Assembly (NCBI GenBank): GCA_006538405.1
Contig: BJKQ01000003.1
Span: 1 to 64,000 of the forward strand
Source of the DNA: Hansfordia pulvinata
Taxonomy: Eukaryota; Ascomycota; Sordariomycetes; Xylariales
Direction: 5' to 3'
Length of the DNA: 64,000 nucleotides
Shown here: positions 30,836-42,529 of the stretch, in pieces
Layout: each line of letters opens with the position of its first letter
How positions within the stretch are numbered: the first letter of the stretch is position 1
Notes under the pieces: generated by a model
The model's database searches: none
What the model was told of the DNA's origin: nothing
What the model saw: the letters and a program-made list of their open reading frames with translations, nothing else
Program-made: the position numbers and the translations under genes

Positions 30836-33800
30836 CATCGCACCCTGATAGGATACGGAGCCACAAAGAATGCTTGCAACTATATTTCGGCCACGGGTCG
30901 GTCCTGTGCCACAGCGAAGCGGGTTTGTCAGACATCCATGGAGCTAGCTTGGCGCCACGCCACCTCAACGGGATTCTCACGCCTGGGGCAGGGGTAGCGA
31001 TCTTGTCGATCCCGCAACATGGCCTGGTTCCCGCCATTGCGGCGAAGTGCTGGTGAGCCAGCGCGCCAGTCGAAACCTGCCTTAGGTCGGGGCCTTTCAG
31101 CGACTAGGTAGTTAGTTAGAATGACTACTTCAGACTTCGAGCCGTTCTCGCATCATTATCGTGATGCTGACCCAGTCCGTCAAGTACTACTAGGCGCCTC
31201 TTGCCGGCCATGCTCACTGATGAATACCTACCTATATGACATCCATCCATGGATATGCATCCGCCTTTCAGCGCGGCGCAGCGGGGCGTTACCTGAGCCA
31301 GGCGCTCCGGTGACCAACCCTTACGGAACTCGAATCATTCGAACAACACTACGAGTCCAGCGCAGGCGGTAGTCCATGGGTACTACTCGTGCGGAGTACA
31401 GCAAGGCCGACAGCATGACGAAATGGCCAGGGCCCTTGTTTCAATGGTCCTTGTAGGATTCGCGAGGTATGCGGAAGTGACCGTGCCGTCCCGTCTTCCC
31501 CGAACTCCCCAAAGGTCCTTGTGTCACCTGTCAAGCACTGTGAAGGGCGTCCCCATCCTGGATGCCCGGGCGGCTGGGGTGGTCAATGCTACTGGTATAT
31601 GGGCTCCGCAACCACCCGGCGCATGGGCGTGGCTCTAACTCGGGTCACGTATGAAGATCTCATAGTCCGCAGCAGCAACAGCTGAAAAGATGTTCAGGTG
31701 CCGTTTTGGCTGGCCTGGCTCTACCACGGCGCAGTCGAGTCGGGGCCTGGACAATTACTCACCTACGTACAACAAGGGTTTGTGCTGAATACACCTGCCC
31801 GCGACTCTTGCTTGCTGTGTGCGAGGCCGAGCAGCGAATCAGCCAGTCCGCGGGGATCATTTCCATGGTGCATCTCCTTCATCAAAGATCCTTGGGCAGA
31901 GCCTTCAGAGCTATCCCTGGGCGAGTGATGATCGCGCGTAGCTGTCGCGTATCCGACGGGGCGGACTGGGTGGGCGCCCCGAAACGAGCGATGGGCGCGT
32001 CTCCGCGGCCCCGGCACGAATCTCCGCAATGCTTTCTAAGCCTGTAAACGCTGTTGTAAACGCCGCCTTAAGGTCGTAAGACGGATGACAAAACCGCTGG
32101 ACGACGTCCGAATGGGAGGAGGCGCCGAAGCGGCCGCGTGGCGCAGTCCCGTGCAGCACGAGTCTGGGAGGGTGGTATGGAACGCCGCCGGCCATGCGGA
32201 GCACGAGTAGGTATGCGGCACAGCAGTCTGGCTGGCTGGCGGCGGCCACGACCATGTCAGGGCTGGCCGGTGATCTGCAGGTGTCGGCGTAGCCTCAGGA
32301 CGACGGCAGCCTCGAGATTATGTAGCATTTGTCGTCTGTCTGCCTCGTCTGCCTCGTGTCTACCTACCTTTCGTGGGCCACTGATGATTATGGGTAGGTA
32401 GTACCTAAATTTACGAGTACACAGAGCCTTCGTCGCATTGGAGGGTAACCTGAGATGCTGGGTTACATACCGTACGTGCGTACCTACCTACCTACTTCCT
32501 AATGGAAGGTACGAGTACTGACTGCAAACCCCAGTTTTGCTGCCATCCATCCATCTGGAGTACTTGTGCTCCAGCTTCCCCGCCTCCGCTGGCGGTTTGA
32601 TCGTCGACCGGCCCTTCTTTCTCCTCCACCGCGGAACGGCGCAGGCACGGCGGGGCGGGTTTGCAACAACAGCAGAGTCTGGCCGGCCAGATAGATACCC
32701 GTGAACCAGCTGGTCGACAGCTCAGAGCGGGCCCTCGAGAAGAGGGAGACTCGCCGGCCTTGGCTCGGAGCAGCTCGATCACGATCAATCTAGCCCAGAA
32801 CCTTTCCCCGAATTAGCCGCTGCGAGCCTCGTCCACTGCCTTATCCTCGGCTCAACAGGCAAATACCTCCCCACCTAGCAGAGTATTCGAGGCTGCAGAC
32901 TCTGCAGGGCGGCGTGGCGGCGTGCGCCACGGGTGCGCCTAGCCAGTCGTCTAAACCACTGCCAGCACTGCCAGCGTCCGTGTCCCTCCCACATGATCTG
33001 ACCTGGATTAGTACCTACGATCGTGCCTCGCCTTGCTTCCGCGGAACGGCGCACACGAGTGTCGGCTTGGCGTTCTTGCATGCAGCCCGCCATGCATAGC
33101 CAAGGCACCCAAGGCTCGGGCGAGCCAAGCCTCAGCCAAGCCTCCGGCCTGTGAGCTGCACTTTGGCTCAGCTGCTTCATCAATGGGTAATGGGTGAGGT
33201 GCATACCTACCTGGCAAACTACTGCCCGCACCTAGGCACGAGTAGAGATTGCCGAGCCGCCGATTCCAGCCACATCTGGCCTCGCAATGGTCACCAAGAG
33301 TACTGGCTGGACCCGGCTGTGGTCCTCTCTTGTTGCCCGCGCCCTCGATCCCGAGTCTGCATATACGACATGTGCCCTCACCTCGAACGATTTCTTTCTC
33401 CTCTCGACAGGTTCCCAATGCGGCCCACCACAACACGCACAGCCTCCCCTGCCCGCAGTGGAGTCAACCCCAGGTCCGCAATACGTCAAACCTTGGAACC
33501 CATCTCTCCCCCGACTTCCTCAAACTCTTCCGATGCTCGGGTTAAAAATCTTACGAGTCCTCATAGCCCGATACCCGGCAACACGGATCCTTCGGACATG
33601 ATATCCTAGCTGAGAGAGCTGCGTCGCACGTGTTGGTCCTTTCGCAATAGCCCGCTGCTTGGCAACCGCCCTCCTCGCCAATCCGAGCAGCAGAAACCCT
33701 CGGAAGCCAAGCCTTTCGACCAGGGGCCCAGCGACTTAACCTGAGCCAAGAAGGCTCTTGCTTCGTTTTGGTACGGGGGTGCTGGCCAGGCTGGGAACAC

Positions 33801-34294
33801 CACAAGAGCCGAGTCGCCAGCAGCACCTTAGCGCTTACTACGAGGCGGCAGCCCGCCGCCGACTGAAGTCTTGCGTCCCATGGGGAAGCATGGTCTGCCC
33901 TCTTGGCCATCTTGTCCACCCTACCAGCCAGCCCATTGAGAAGCTTGGCGGCCGGGGAACCACACCACCACCCGCAGGGGGTCGCCGTTTTCCTGAGGAG
34001 ACCGGGGGGGGGGTGTAGCGAGCACATGTGATCAGGTCCCTTCAGGCTTCGGGCACCATGTCCATCACCTTAAGCCATAGATGTCATTTCCACAAGGCCA
34101 AGTCTCAAGGATACTTTATGAGGCGCAATCTGTGCTTGCACGGCGCGCGCAGCCCTCGGCTTACCCGACTTGGTCATGCGGGCTGATGGGAAAGCTCATC
34201 CAAGATATATAGGCATATCCCATCCTGCTCGTCTCTGCTCGTCGTTGAATCCTGTTCGACCTTTTCCAACCCAGACGAGCTGTACGCAGGCATC
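30836..34294. other. Gene-free spacer with TACCTACC cluster
   Basis: About 3.5 kb without a supported gene. It contains six TACCTACC/GGTAGGTA octamers between 31225 and 33211, two TACGAGTA octamers (32412, 32510) and a run of ten G at about 34004-34013. ATATATAGG near 34205 is a probable TATA element for the MFS gene. Confidence 0.55.
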
Positions 34295-36297
34295 ATGTTT
34301 GGGACTCAGAAGTACTTCGGCCTCAAGGGCAGGTCTTTGAACCTGGCCATTAGCACAATCGGCAGTTTGGACTTCTTGTAGGTCAAGCACTGGCCCCTTC
34401 TCCCCGTTCCGAGGGTGTTTACTGACTGCCAAAGGCTCTTTGGCTATGATCAAGGCGTCACGGGTGGCCTTCTCGACTTGCCGTCCTTCATCAAATACTT
34501 CCCGTCCATCAACACACATGATCCCGCTCTGGGGAACTTCGATGACCCCGAGGCTGAGCGACAACGACGTAGCACGAACCAAGGCATTGCGGTCGCCTCT
34601 TACAATCTAGGATGCTTCCTCGGCGCCGTTCTGACCATATTCATCGGAAACCCTCTGGGTCGTCGCAGAACCATCTTCATGGGCTGCTGCATCATGGCAA
34701 CCGGGGCTCTGTTGCAATGCACCGCGTATTCATTGCCCCACTTCATCGTTGGACGGATCGTGACCGGCGTCGGCAATGGCATGAACACGAGTACCGTGCC
34801 GACTTGGCAATCCGAGTCGTCCAAGGCCCACGACCGCGGCAAGCTGGTCATGATTGAAGGCATGCTCATTACCGCCGGCATCACGTTGAGTTACTGGATC
34901 AACTATGGTAAGCAAGCACCACCATCCCATCATGCTCGAACGATCAACGGGGCCTAACCTAGCTCTCACACAGGTTTCTCGTTCATTGGCGAGTCCGAGG
35001 TCGCCTGGCGTTTCCCTCTCGCCTTCCAAATCCTCTTCGCAGTCGTCATCTTCACCTCCATTGTGCATCTCCCGGAATCGCCGCGATGGCTTGTCATGCA
35101 GGGTCGAGAAGAGGAAGCACTCGAAATCCTCGAGGCTCTGAATGAGATTCCGCGCCACGATGCAGTCATCCAGAACGAGCTGATCGCCATCCGCGAGACG
35201 GTCAAGGAAATGTCCAAGGGATCCTACCGGAGCTTATTCCACATGAGCGAGTACCGCGAGTTCCACCGTGTCGTGCTGGCCTACGTCAATCAGATGTTCC
35301 AGCAGATCTCGGGAATCAACCTCATCACGTACTATGTAAGCATGCAATACCCCCAGAATAGCGTGGATGAACATGGCTGACGCCGTTTGCCTCAGGCCCC
35401 GACACTTTACAGCGAGATCGGTCTTGGGTCTGGAAGTATGCCCAAGCTTCTGGCAGCCTGCAACGGTACCGAATATCTGTTGGCCGCGTTCATCCCCATC
35501 TTCATCATTGAGAAGGTCGGAAGACGCCCTTTGATGCTCTTTGGCGTAAGTCTCGACTCGTCGGCAATCGTGTGACCAAATGTGTCGCTCTTGCTAATCG
35601 TACAACAGGCTGCTGGCATGTCCATAATCATGGCTGTTCTTGCCGGATGCAACTATCGGTTGACGGAGCTGAATGACAGCCAGGCCGGCATTGGTCAGGC
35701 TATTTTCCTGTTCGTCTTCAACACGTGCTTCGCCATAGGATGGCTTGGTATGACCTGGCTCTACCCGGCAGAGATCGTTCCTCTGCGTATCCGTGCGCCC
35801 ACCAATGCTCTATCAACTAGGTAGGCTGGCCTTCCATGCTGCACGTCTCGGATTCGACTGACATATCACAGCGCAAACTGGATCTTCAACTTCATGGTCG
35901 TCATGATAACCCCCGTCGCTTTCGAAACCATCGGATACAAGACCTACGTCATCTTTGCTGTCATGTAAGGATGCCTCCTAAATGAGCTTCGCACATCGAT
36001 CGTCGATCCAGCTGACCCTGAGCCTGCAGCAACGCTTTCATGTTCCCCTCTGTCTACTTCTTCTTCCCCGAGACTCGTCGCCGCTCTCTCGAGGAGATGG
36101 ATAATATCTTCAAGAAGTCCACCAACGTCTTCAACGCCGTCACCCACTCGATCAAGGAACCATATCGCTATGACGAGAAAGGTCAGCTCAAGCATGAGTA
36201 TCTTGACGAGGCCATCCGTCGCGTCCAGGGGGCGGCGCCACACGAGAAAACCGAGAGTGAAGAGAGCGATGCGCGGATCGAGACAGTCCCATCTTGA
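34295..36297 (+). CDS. MFS sugar transporter, seven exons
   Basis: Exons 34295-34377, 34435-34907, 34974-35335, 35396-35545, 35609-35820, 35872-35964 and 36030-36297 join in frame to 546 residues. All six introns are 51-66 nt with GT/AG ends. The sugar-porter motifs are present: GYDQGVTGGLL after TM1, a GRR loop, PESPRWL after TM6, and FPETRRRSLEEMD after TM12. About twelve hydrophobic segments are expected. It should be a plasma-membrane proton symporter for a hexose, glycerol or related polyol of the STL1/hexose-transporter type; substrate not inferable. It is the last transporter of the accessory metabolic group. Confidence 0.95.
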
Positions 36298-36944
36298 TTC
36301 GTGTAATCACTCACATCGAGCGCCGCGTCTGGCCGTCCGTTTTCCACTCGGTTAGTAGTCAGTGGCCTCTTAAAGGGCGATGATCTCAGGCTTCTTCCTC
36401 CAGGTACCCATCGTGGCTGTCTACGTGAATGGCAATGCCCCGCGTCCTGATCAGCACGATACCTGAGGCCGCATCATTTTTGACTTCAGGTTACATAGTA
36501 TTATACCGTCTATTCCCATCCCTCCTTCCGGAAAATGACCGTGAGTGCCTGCGAGCAAGAAAGCCAAAAGCGCTTCCACCGCGCGCCAGACGGCATGCCA
36601 TAGGATTGAAGGCACAAAGTTGAGCGCAAGCTGCCAGACTCGAGTCGATGATCTCGCTTGCTCCACGCTACTCCCATCTGTCGTGAGTACGAAATTTTTG
36701 GCGACCATGGGATCGCGATAGAGTGTCATATAAGTGCGAAGTTAAAGTAATTACAAAGAGTAGAAGGAGTGAAACCTGAGGTACCCGACCGCCGACCCCG
36801 TCGACCCCGCCAGCCCCTTATTGGGCCCCTAACAACCTTGCTCGGGTATGCCCCTCATTGATTCATAGGTAAGAGTCTGCAGCATGTATCACGATGGCTC
36901 GCCTTGCATTTCAAAGTGGTCTTTGGAGTTGCTTCGAGGGCCGT
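36298..36944. other. Convergent intergenic spacer
   Basis: No supported gene between the transporter and the cutinase stop. Confidence 0.45.
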
Positions 36945-37711
36945 TCAGCACGATGTGGCCTGGTCGGCGAAGCGTGCAGGGACGGCGTTGACCTTTTCCA
37001 CAAGAAAGTCTACGGCTTTGTCGGTCTGGCCGGTATACATCAGATGAGCCGCCGTCACCGTGAGACTGCCATCACACACGGCATCCCCCGGGTTGCAGAT
37101 GATCAGCACCTTGTCTTTGGGGAAATTCGGTATCTGGCCATCGTCTTGCTTGTTCTGAGTGTCGCCGAAGTTGACGACGCCAGCGATCTGGTCCTTGACT
37201 TCGTCGGAGCGATCTTCGATCGCACGGTGCATCACGGCCGCCCCTTGGCTGTATCCCGAAGCCACAATCTTAGACCCGGGGCATTGGCAATGAGCCTTCT
37301 GGAGAAGATCTTGCATCTTCTCCACACCCTCTGGATCGGCGCCGCCGGGGAGCCTGTTCGTGTCCAGAGACGCTGCGTAATCGACGCCTTGGGTTGCGAC
37401 GGCTTCATCGCCAAACTCCTTCTTTAGGCCAGCTGAGACTCTCGGTCCAACCGTGGCCCCCTGAAGGGAGTGTCAGCTACGAACCCCGTCCGATTGACAG
37501 CGCGACTCCCTCAAGTTCTTACCATGTTTCCGACTTCGGTCGAGCCACGGGCGAAGAGGAATATGATGTCCCTGCATCCATAGTCGACAAACTCATTGGA
37601 GGTGACGCCATTCATGCTCGTGCCGGAACCATTGGCCTGTCGAGACGCCAGGCCTTGCGGAAAAGCCTCCGCAATAGCTCCGCATAGTGCAATGAGGGGA
37701 AGAAGCTGCAT
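36945..37711 (-). CDS. Cutinase
   Basis: Exon 1 (37711-37523) and exon 2 (37460-36945), with a 62-nt intron, give 234 residues, the usual size for the family. A signal peptide covers about the first 16-20 residues. The serine hydrolase triad is readable: nucleophile S134 in GYSQG, D189 in CNPGDAVCDG, and H202 in AAHL. Cysteines flank the active site as in known cutinases. The enzyme is secreted and cleaves ester bonds of plant cutin or other aliphatic polyesters. In this setting it could also hydrolyse an ester made by the nearby Baeyer-Villiger-type enzyme, but it is extracellular, so that link is weak. No sign of truncation. Confidence 0.95.
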
Positions 37712-40035
37712 TATATCACCTTCGAGCAGTCGTCAAAGCAAGAGGAGTCATGAAGTCTGCTGCCCTCAGAGCGTTCGGGTCAGCCATATGACGTGCCCAA
37801 GACTGACTGATATCTGCCTTGTCGAACTCGGATGAGGACCAGATGGAGCAGACTCACTGTGAATGGCGTTGTGTCCTCGCTTCGTCCTCCCAGTAGCCAC
37901 TATGCCGTCCCTAAGTATGAGCTTCTTGACATTAAAAATCGGCCCTGGTATTGATACTTATACCTCATCAGTTGTGGAGCACTGTCCCTGCCATGCCTTG
38001 GCCAGAGCATTCTCCTCCCCACTTGATGGTAAGGTCGTACAGATCAAACCCCTTTGCTTCGGTCCAAACCAGTATTCGTGTGTGTGCACGATCACATCAG
38101 GTGAGCATACGAAGCACCAGTATCACATTCGCGCATAGGGTGGCATGACAATATCTCCGAGGGGCAGGGAGGCGCAGTGTCGTACTCGTAATCCAATTCT
38201 TGCCGAATTTTTTCCTGACCCTCAGACGGCACCGACGAGATGCGTGCGACAGAGACTTTAGCGGTTCTTCTGCCTGCTTGTGCATTAGGGGTCAAGCTAT
38301 TGATGAGAACCCTGTGCATGCTTACATTTCATTGGCAACCACGATTGGATCTGTCATAATTGAGTCCGAGGCTTGGAGACTTGCGGGTGTTCATCATCTC
38401 TTCACAATAGAAACGCTGGGTTCGTCGGCCCACGCGGTATCTTGAACCCCGCTACAGCCATGCAAGGTTGAAGCCAGGGTCCGATCCCTACGAAGTGCCC
38501 TCAGTTTGGTAGGGTAATCGTATCAGGGGTGCGCTGGTACTTGTTGTGTAGTGGAGACATCCTGAACCGAACTGCTGCAATGCGTGTTTAACGCTGGGGT
38601 CTGAGACTTTACAGGTCGCCTTATGTGCGGCAATCCTATCAAGAAAGCCCAAATGCCTCCCTGCGCCTATGCATTAGTGCGAACCAGAGGATGCCGCTGG
38701 CCGGAATTTCGTCCATTCTGTGGCGTGGGCACCAACAGGATCATGAGGTGAGTCACCCCGGGCGCTCATCCCTGTAAGCCTGGCCTACCGGGTCCAAATA
38801 CTCGCCCAGCAGTACCCTGTTTACGTGCGGGAAATCCGATGCGGTTCGTGGGCGCCATCGCTGTCCCTGGTTTCCCCCCAAGGCTCTCACCCCAAAAAGA
38901 ATAGGCTCATCGGTCGCGCCCGATGCGAAGCCTGGTTCCGGCAACAGGTAATGCTCTCAAGGTCACAGTTCAAGTGGCGATTGGATGAATTGGGCGTTAT
39001 TCGAGCTCGGGTGAGCCCCGAAAGGGTGCTATGTCTTCAAAACCAGCCACAGTGATCGGCCATAAAGTCACAGTGTTAAGGTCAACCAATTCTTGGATCA
39101 CAATTCTCTGGCAATGAGTTGACTATCTGGCCAGGTTTGAGTATGCCACTCCAGGAATTCTGGGTTAACATTCTTTCATAAGCCGGCTCGCGGTGATGTG
39201 GCATTGGCCGCATCGGGCCCCCGTCAGCAGGACGGCGATCAATTTACCGGAATCTGCGAGGAAGCTACAGGCCATAAGAGAGACACATGAATGAATATTG
39301 GGTCCACAGCACACATCCAGCAAGCCTTTCTATCGTCGCACTCAAATCTTGCCATGACGGGTGAGAAGCAATCGCTTAGCCGGAGCAGAACGTCGTTGCG
39401 GTAATACGATACGCATCAATAAAGACAGGTCTGGGTTTGTGTCAGAGCTGTTCGTCGAAGAGAGCTGCAGCCAGACGTAAAGCACGCTCTGAACCTTTCA
39501 GCTTAGACCCTGAAGAACAGAAACGCCGGTGTGAATTCTCTAGCAGGGGACAGAAGGCCAGGGCTTGTCACCTGGACCGTTTTTGGTAGTCTTGTCCGAC
39601 CGAGTAGATGTGTCGAATCACAATCACAGGTTGGAATGTAAGGCCTAGCTATTAAACTCGTCCGGTAGAAATTCCATATTCAGCACATCGCTCATCAAGA
39701 CCAGACAGGTAAGTCTCTAAATATAGCTGTTCGGTCGATTCTAGCAAGCGGCCCGCAATTGGATTCCAAGCGCCTCGCCGCTTAGCACTCTTGCCTTCGG
39801 TGATATTTGCCGTTATTTGAAAACAGTCTTCTTTCCCTGTTTGGCATTAGAGTCACCATTCTAGCCCTTTGTGTCGCATACAGATTTGGCCACAATGCCT
39901 CTATAAAAGTCGTGCCATGGGTATGTAGTTGCGGATGGAGCCTCCATCTACGTCTCCCAGCAAATCCGAATAGCTGTCTGATACATTGTTGTAGTGAGCC
40001 GTTTCCAACCAGCTCGATCACTCTATACCATTGAA
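37712..40035. other. Gene-free spacer
   Basis: About 2.3 kb without a supported gene; one TACTCGTA octamer at 38183. Confidence 0.5.
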
Positions 40036-40793
40036 ATGGTAGCCCTCAAGATCTACGGACTCGGCCTCCTCGCTGTTCTGGGCGAAGCAACTGCTCTCGC
40101 AACAACCAGGTAAGTCATCAAGTTTGAGGGTATGATTCATTTTTTTCAGAAGTCTGGCTCATTGAGATCATCGGCGAAAGAACCCACGAGATCAATCCAA
40201 GGGCTCGAAATGGCTGCGTTGATTCTATCCTGCAGCGAATGCATCGCAGAGGCATCGAGATAGGCGGCGAGTCTCGTGTGGCTGCCAGGGGTGACGAATC
40301 GAAGACGGTGTTTGTCAACCAGGAAGACGCGCTGCCAGTGAAACTGGGCCAACTCGGAGCTACACTGGATCTGAAGCCATGTATTGGGATTGGCGTTGTC
40401 GACAGAAAGGCGTCCGGCACGCAAATGGCAGGCATCATCGGGCACCAGCTGCAGGCACTGGATTCGGCATGGGAAAAGTTCGAAGCCCTTTATAAAGAAG
40501 CCAACATCGAAGATCCGGATGGACTGATAGTGCTTCCCGACCCGAAAAGTCTCCAAGAGTCATTTGGGCATTTTCAGGGCTACGAAGAGATAATTAAGGC
40601 CGCGGAGGATGGGAACAAAGACCTTCTTGAGAAAATGAAAGGACTGGTGGGTGCCGAGAAGATGAGAGAGCCTGTTTATCACAGTGTGGAGGATCCATAC
40701 TACATCTTGATAAACGAGGAAGGGAAGATGACGTCGGGCGAGCAGCAAGGGCTATCAACAGCCATACGCAAACGCATCAACGAGGCCAAATGA
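40036..40793 (+). CDS. Secreted protein of unknown function
   Basis: Exon 1 (40036-40109) encodes a signal peptide (MVALKIYGLGLLAVLGEATA, cleavage predicted near residue 20). A GTAAGT donor follows. Exon 2 is open from 40181 to the stop at 40793, giving 228 residues in total. The only acceptor that keeps frame is AAAG at 40180; the better-looking poly-T CAG at 40149 leads to an immediate stop. Either the weaker acceptor is used or the gene carries a one-base shift. The mature protein is rich in Glu, Lys and Gly with two cysteines (GCVDS, KPCIG); I recognise no domain. It is the only gene-like structure in a 10-kb gene-poor region. Confidence 0.55.
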
Positions 40794-42529
40794 GTGCTCG
40801 TGCTGCACTCGATATGGGAAGGCAGCTGAGATGTCGCCTAAGGCGATTCAGCACAGGGATAGGAGAAGGTACGGGGGTAGTGCCGAGCAGCAAGGCCACG
40901 AAATCTGATAGAACGACAAGCAGTTGCAGAAGCTTAGGGAAATTAGGGCCCGAAGAAGCCTTTCCGGGGAGATTAGTTGAATATGACTCTGGAGACTGAA
41001 GAGAATGCCACACAGATGTTGAACCATGCGCCGGGTCGACCGTCGGACTGCTTGAAGTCTCTACGATGATCGTGGCTCGGATACCAGTACGGTTTGGAAA
41101 CGTTATCCGCATCTCTCGGTCGTAGGTGTTGGTGTTGACCCAGTTGGCCGGTTGCCTAACGCCCCTCGCTTTGGGCTGAACCACGACGGCGCGGGGCGGA
41201 ATTGGGAATTCTGGGCACAGACGAATACGGTACGCACGCACTGTATCGAACCGGAAGATGCATTCACACTGGGGACAGCAGCTTGCAGAGGGCGGACCGC
41301 GTCAAGTGCTGCGCAATACAGCAAGCCTGTACCGGCGCTCTTCGAAAGGACTCCACTGCGATGGTTCGGACCTGGTCGATAAGTCGGGTTCAATGCTCGT
41401 AGCCGGACCTCCTCCGGGATACCCGGTCCCGGTGCCCCGCCAGGGTCTCCCATGAGAGTACATGCTTAGCTCGGTGCCCCGAAAAGTCGCCCGTAGTCGT
41501 GGGCTTCCACGGTTTCCTAGCGGCCCACGTTGAAGACTCTGAGCCCAACCTACGAGAGACACGTCATGGAGCCCCCTCTCGCCTTTCAAGGCTACTCCAC
41601 TGACCGGCAGTGGCGAATCAAGGTTGAGCAGGCAACTGGGCGATCCAAGTACTCACGTTCAAAAGGCCCCTGACGCATATTGGCGCCTGTTCCTGAGAAG
41701 CAGACACTCGAATGGAATTGTAGACCTTCCCTTTAGCCGCTACACGGTCGCTTGGTTTCCCAGGCAATCCCAACCAAAGTACCAAGGCACGGAGTATGAA
41801 ATAGTCCTGATAGCGGTGTCTTTCGGCTGCCTACATAGGTATCTGCCGCATGCTCAGGAGGCCCAGATTACGTGAGGTATGACCGTGCCTCTGTAGACAC
41901 AGCCTTTAATCTCTTGATCTAGGCGCAATCTGGCAATCAGTGCGCTGGGAAACTAAGTTCCACGATTTCATCTCATGCCGATGGATCTCGGTACGCTCCG
42001 AAGATGGGCTCCTTAGACTACTGTCATATTCTGAGCCTCGATGAGATAATCTGGCTGTCAAGTACGTACATGTCGTGGAAATACTGCCCAAACGAGGGTT
42101 TGCAGCACTGGAGGACATGCCGATTTGTCATCCACGGCATCCGAAAACTGGAATCTGGTTTCGAGACTGCCAAAGGTGGATGTCAGATCAGGGCAGAGCG
42201 AGCGCGCCCTCGGTGCCTCACCGATGGAACGCACATGACACCGGAGCAGCCGGGGCATGCGATCTGCCTCCTTACTTCACAGGCCAGGGATCCCTGTATC
42301 AATTTGTGGGTGTAAAGCCACCAGCCAACATTGTGGGCGACGAGTGACGGAGCACGATCATGATGGCGACACGGGAGTGCTGGGCGAACCACTACGTGGA
42401 TGTATCATCGGGTCTGACCCTGTGCATATTGCTTATGGCAATCAGCGAGTAGGAGATTGGTGAGCGCTTCGCCTGGAACACCAGCCTTCCTTTCAACTAT
42501 CTGGCCTGTTACGAGTTCAGTATTTACCG

